Assembly (NCBI GenBank): GCA_023435305.1
Contig: JAEYRV010000019.1
Coordinates: forward strand, 1-50,994
DNA: 50,994 nt
Direction of reading: 5' to 3'
From: Bacillota bacterium
GTDB lineage: Bacteria; Bacillota; Clostridia; Acetivibrionales; DTU013
Shown: positions 50,378-50,994 of the stretch, piece after piece
How positions within the stretch are numbered: position 1 is the first letter of the stretch
Layout: every line of letters begins with the position of its first letter
Made by a program: the position numbers and the translations under genes
The notes under the pieces: model-generated
What the model was told of the DNA's origin: nothing
Database searches by the model: none
Seen by the model: the letters and a program-made list of their open reading frames with translations, nothing else

Positions 50378-50794
50378 CTATTCCACACCTCTGCTAAGAA
50401 AGAAGTCTCTGTACATCATATCTTCCTTCAAAATATGGTTTATTATCCAATCTGATATAAATTCAGCCAATCCCAGTATCGTTTCCTTTTGCTTTTCATC
50501 GATGTCATTCTTCAGGAATTTCTCGATCTTCTTTATTACAAAGAAATGCTGGAATTTTTGATTTTCGAAGCGTTCGTATCCATAGCTCTCCATGAGTTTT
50601 TCCTCATAGCCGAAATGGTACTCGGTATAATTCTTCAGTTCTCCAAGGACCTCCATTATCTCATCATAACGGTCGTATCCATTATCCGTTTCTGCCAGAT
50701 CAAAAATCCTGGCTCCTATCTCCAGCAGCTGCTTGTGCTGATTATCGATAGATCCGATACCCGTACTGTATTCATCCTTCCATTTGAAATACAT
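50378..50794 (-). CDS. Bacteriohemerythrin with one iron-ligand substitution
   Basis: The 138-residue four-helix protein is a non-heme di-iron oxygen-binding hemerythrin. Ligands H20 (SIDNQHKQL), H60 and E64 (TEYHFGYEEKL), H83, H120 and D125 (INHILKEDMMY) are present. The position four residues before H83, where the family has His, is Gln79. One of the five usual His ligands is therefore replaced. The ATG at 50792-50794 follows AAGGAGG; a longer open frame to 50866 lacks a site. It may store or sense oxygen in this probable anaerobe. Confidence 0.9.
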   Translation of the reverse strand: MYFKWKDEYSTGIGSIDNQHKQLLEIGARIFDLAETDNGYDRYDEIMEVLGELKNYTEYHFGYEEKLMESYGYERFENQKFQHFFVIKKIEKFLKNDIDEKQKETILGLAEFISDWIINHILKEDMMYRDFFLSRGVE

Positions 50795-50870
50795 TTGAGT
50801 CCTCCTTTGCAAATAGTAATGCTGATATGCATAAGATATACCCGCGATTTTTTCTGGCAAACACATAAGT

Positions 50871-50900
50871 AAAAGCGCCGGTTATATACCGACGCTTTTA
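50871..50900 (-). terminator. Terminator of tRNA-Leu (CAA)
   Basis: On the minus strand AAAAGCGTCGGT pairs with ACCGGCGCTTTT around a five-base loop, just after the tRNA CCA. Confidence 0.85.
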
Positions 50901-50904
50901 TTTG

Positions 50905-50991
50905 TGGTGCCGAAGGCCGGACTCGAACCGGCACGGTATCGCTACCGGTGGATTTTGAGTCCACTACGTCTGCCAATTCCATCACTTCGGC
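50905..50991 (-). tRNA. tRNA-Leu (CAA)
   Basis: This is an 87-base class II tRNA with an encoded CCA. Acceptor stem GCCGAAG/CTTCGGC, D-arm, anticodon loop CTCAAAA (anticodon CAA), long variable arm and T-arm CCGGTTCGAGTCCGG are all visible. The promoter would lie beyond the window edge. Confidence 0.96.
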
Positions 50992-50994
50992 ATA

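Overview
The window looks like a chromosomal segment from a spore-forming member of the class Clostridia (Firmicutes). Three things point there. There is a complete SCIFF peptide/radical-SAM maturase pair. The sporulation-linked block yqfC-yqfD-phoH-pgpH-ybeY-dgkA-era-yqzL-recO is in its classical order, without cdd. SpoIID-type and PdaA-type proteins, strong Shine-Dalgarno sequences and TTGACA/TATAAT promoters are also present. Most genes lie on the minus strand, and the species cannot be named from sequence alone.

Layout. (1) 1-5.6 kb: an oligopeptide-type ABC importer (binding lipoprotein, two permeases, two ATPases; the last ATPase is cut by the window edge), with a 48-bp tandem repeat between the permease genes. 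(2) 6.0-9.1 kb: tRNA-Asn, then the macromolecular-synthesis pair dnaG-rpoD; dnaG has no ATG/GTG/TTG at its expected start and probably uses ATA. (3) 9.4-12.7 kb: a DUF6514 protein, an HD-GYP protein, a small membrane protein, a 0.5-kb non-coding 41-bp minisatellite, and an AbiGi-like gene that also appears to start at ATA. (4) 12.7-19 kb: an accessory stretch of small enzymes (signal peptidase I, GrpB-GNAT fusion, nitroreductase, cupin, histidine phosphatase, GNAT, ProC-like, metallo-hydrolase, membrane protein).

(5) 19-29 kb: a conserved Clostridia block with secF/secD, an HD protein, SCIFF maturase and SCIFF peptide, a TIGR04086 membrane protein, yajC, tgt, queA and a SpoIID/LytB protein. 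(6) 29.1-32.8 kb, plus strand: a promoter, a lysine riboswitch with a terminator, then asd-dapA-dapB and a stand-alone aspartokinase-like ACT protein. This is a lysine/diaminopimelate operon under lysine feedback. (7) 32.9-42.2 kb: a DUF624 membrane protein, tRNA-Leu(GAG) and the recO-to-yqfC block. (8) 42.2-51 kb: a PdaA-like deacetylase, two DUF881 proteins, a nucleotidyltransferase/degenerate phosphohexomutase fusion, an orphan carbohydrate-binding protein, a THF riboswitch with a folate ECF transporter, a Cys-cluster protein, a GT4 glycosyltransferase, a bacteriohemerythrin and tRNA-Leu(CAA).

No phage, insertion sequence, CRISPR or large defence island was seen. The most unusual signals are the two apparent ATA starts, the 41-bp minisatellite beside an orphan AbiGi-like gene, the catalytically eroded mutase domain, and the orphan ACT protein in the lysine-switch operon.
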